This document shows positions 15,275 through 17,540 of a stretch of 17,540 nt of DNA, one piece after another. The DNA lies in assembly GCA_964632865.1 (NCBI GenBank), contig CAZWDH010000138.1:1-17540 (forward strand), read 5' to 3'. Numbering within the stretch: position 1 is the first letter of the stretch; each line of letters starts with the position of its first letter. The notes under the pieces are model-generated. The model was not told the origin of the DNA. It ran no database searches and saw only the letters and a program-made list of their open reading frames with translations. The DNA is from JAHDWY01 sp964632865 (GTDB taxonomy: Bacteria > Hydrogenedentota > Hydrogenedentia > Hydrogenedentales > SLHB01). The position numbers and the translations under genes are program-made.

Positions 15275-16039
15275 TCAGATGGTACCACGGCGATCGCGGG
15301 GAAAGAGAGGGGATTGGACCAGACCCATACGGGCGAGGCGGAACAAGACGGCCGTGCCCAGGCAACCGAATCCATATTTTACGCTGCGCGCAAAGTTGAT
15401 GGAGGAGGCCTCCGTGAAATACTTCGTCGGGCACGTGACCTCGGCAATATCAAATCCCTGCCAGAGAATCTGAGCCAGCATCTGATTGTCGAAGACGAAA
15501 TCATCGGAGTTGGCGTCCAGCGGCAGGCTCTCCAGCAGGCGGCGCGAAAAGGCCCGGTATCCGGTGTGGAACTCGGAAAGCTTCGACCGCATCAGCAGGT
15601 TTTCCGCAAGCGTCAGGAAACGGTTGGAAACATACCGCCACCACGGCATCCCGCTGCGCAAGGCGTACCCGCCCAGGATGCGCGAACCCAGCACACAATC
15701 GTACAACCCGTTTCCGATGATCCCGGTCATGGCGGGAATCAGCTTCGGCGTGTACTGATAATCCGGATGGACCATGATGACGATGTCTGCGCCCGCTTCG
15801 AGCGCCAGTCGGTAGCAGGTTTTCTGGTTGCCGCCGTATCCCCGATTCCGATCGTGGCGGTGGGCGACCGTATGGGGTAGGGTCTCTGCAACGGCGAGGG
15901 TCTCATCCGCGCTTGCGTCGTCCACCACGATAACGAGATCGACGACACCCTGCGCCATGACCTCTTCATAGGTCTTGCGCAGGGTCGCGGCGGCGTTGTA
16001 CGCCGGCATGACAACGACCACTTTCTTGTCGTGAAACAT
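15275..16039 (-). CDS. Family 2 glycosyltransferase, polyprenol-phosphate sugar synthase-like
   Basis: A 254-residue GT-A fold enzyme. The start is VVVVMPAYNAAATLRKTYEE (7-26), the nucleotide-sugar site follows at VIVVDDASADET (36-47), and GYGGNQKTCYRLALEAGAD (67-85) leads to the metal-binding-type VHPDYQY (90-96). The segment HTGYRAFSRRLLESLP (158-173) and DFVFDNQM (180-187) is typical of dolichol/undecaprenol-phosphate mannosyl- or glucosyltransferase relatives. These make a polyprenol-phosphate-linked sugar on the cytoplasmic face of the membrane. There is no C-terminal membrane domain, so it would be soluble or peripheral. ATG 16039 is used rather than 16120, because the earlier start overlaps the dehydrogenase gene and the family motif begins only a few residues after 16039. 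It sits 37 bases after that gene and 51 before the TMTC-like gene, a logical partner. Confidence 0.88.
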   Translation of the reverse strand: MFHDKKVVVVMPAYNAAATLRKTYEEVMAQGVVDLVIVVDDASADETLAVAETLPHTVAHRHDRNRGYGGNQKTCYRLALEAGADIVIMVHPDYQYTPKLIPAMTGIIGNGLYDCVLGSRILGGYALRSGMPWWRYVSNRFLTLAENLLMRSKLSEFHTGYRAFSRRLLESLPLDANSDDFVFDNQMLAQILWQGFDIAEVTCPTKYFTEASSINFARSVKYGFGCLGTAVLFRLARMGLVQSPLFPRDRRGTI

Positions 16040-16076
16040 CGATAATCCGGTCAGCGCCCGATCGCGGCGCCGTCGG

Positions 16077-17504
<1,428 letters not shown>

Positions 17505-17540
17505 ACTCGATCGTCCTGCTTTGCGCTTCCGGCCCTGAAC

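Noticed and set aside
14646..15434. A 262-codon - strand frame overlapping the TMTC-like gene and the GT2 gene
   Set aside because: It is an out-of-frame Arg/Ala-rich shadow; the true frames carry clear family motifs.

Overview
This window is a GC-rich, densely coded bacterial segment with twelve confident protein genes. One gene at the left edge is on the + strand. The other eleven are on the - strand and run leftward from a dihydrolipoyl dehydrogenase near the right edge. No tRNA, rRNA, CRISPR array, transposase or phage gene was seen. Several traits point to the PVC group (Planctomycetota, Lentisphaerota, Verrucomicrobiota) or Hydrogenedentota: a TMTC-like membrane protein ending in TPR repeats, a pseudopilin-like protein with a C-terminal DGH motif, an ECF sigma operon carrying secretin-like exported proteins, and many exported proteins of unknown role. 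The phylum is an inference.

Layout, reading the - strand from right to left: (1) 17504-13322 holds dihydrolipoyl dehydrogenase, a family 2 glycosyltransferase and a multi-spanning TPR protein. The spacers are short (37 and 51 bases), so these are probably co-transcribed; the last two look like lipid-linked glycosyl transfer. (2) 13197-9401 holds two tandem exported paralogues of unknown family. They align without gaps from the signal peptide through a candidate Cys-His-Asp/Asn triad. (3) 9353-7550 holds an exported alpha/beta hydrolase followed 28 bases later by an exported ThuA-domain protein, then a terminator-like hairpin. (4) 7392-5489 holds a pseudopilin-like protein and a nitrilase-superfamily hydrolase. 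(5) 5251-1969 is a compact four-gene operon: ECF sigma factor, single-pass membrane protein (probable anti-sigma factor), and two exported proteins with secretin-like domains. The first two junctions are 4-base stop/start overlaps and the third gap is 3 bases. (6) Convergent to this is an exported alpha/alpha-barrel-type protein on the + strand (246-1751).

The intergenic spaces contain unusual repeats. A 145-bp element with 22-bp inverted ends lies between the convergent genes. A pair of 9-bp-period triplets in inverted orientation lies between the nitrilase and sigma genes. A different 9-bp tandem array lies upstream of the nitrilase gene.

The two best candidates for something undescribed are the sigma/anti-sigma/secretin-like operon, which looks like an envelope-sensing or surface-structure module, and the tandem paralogue pair with a papain- or transglutaminase-like residue pattern. 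Function in both cases is inferred from reading the sequence; no database search was possible.
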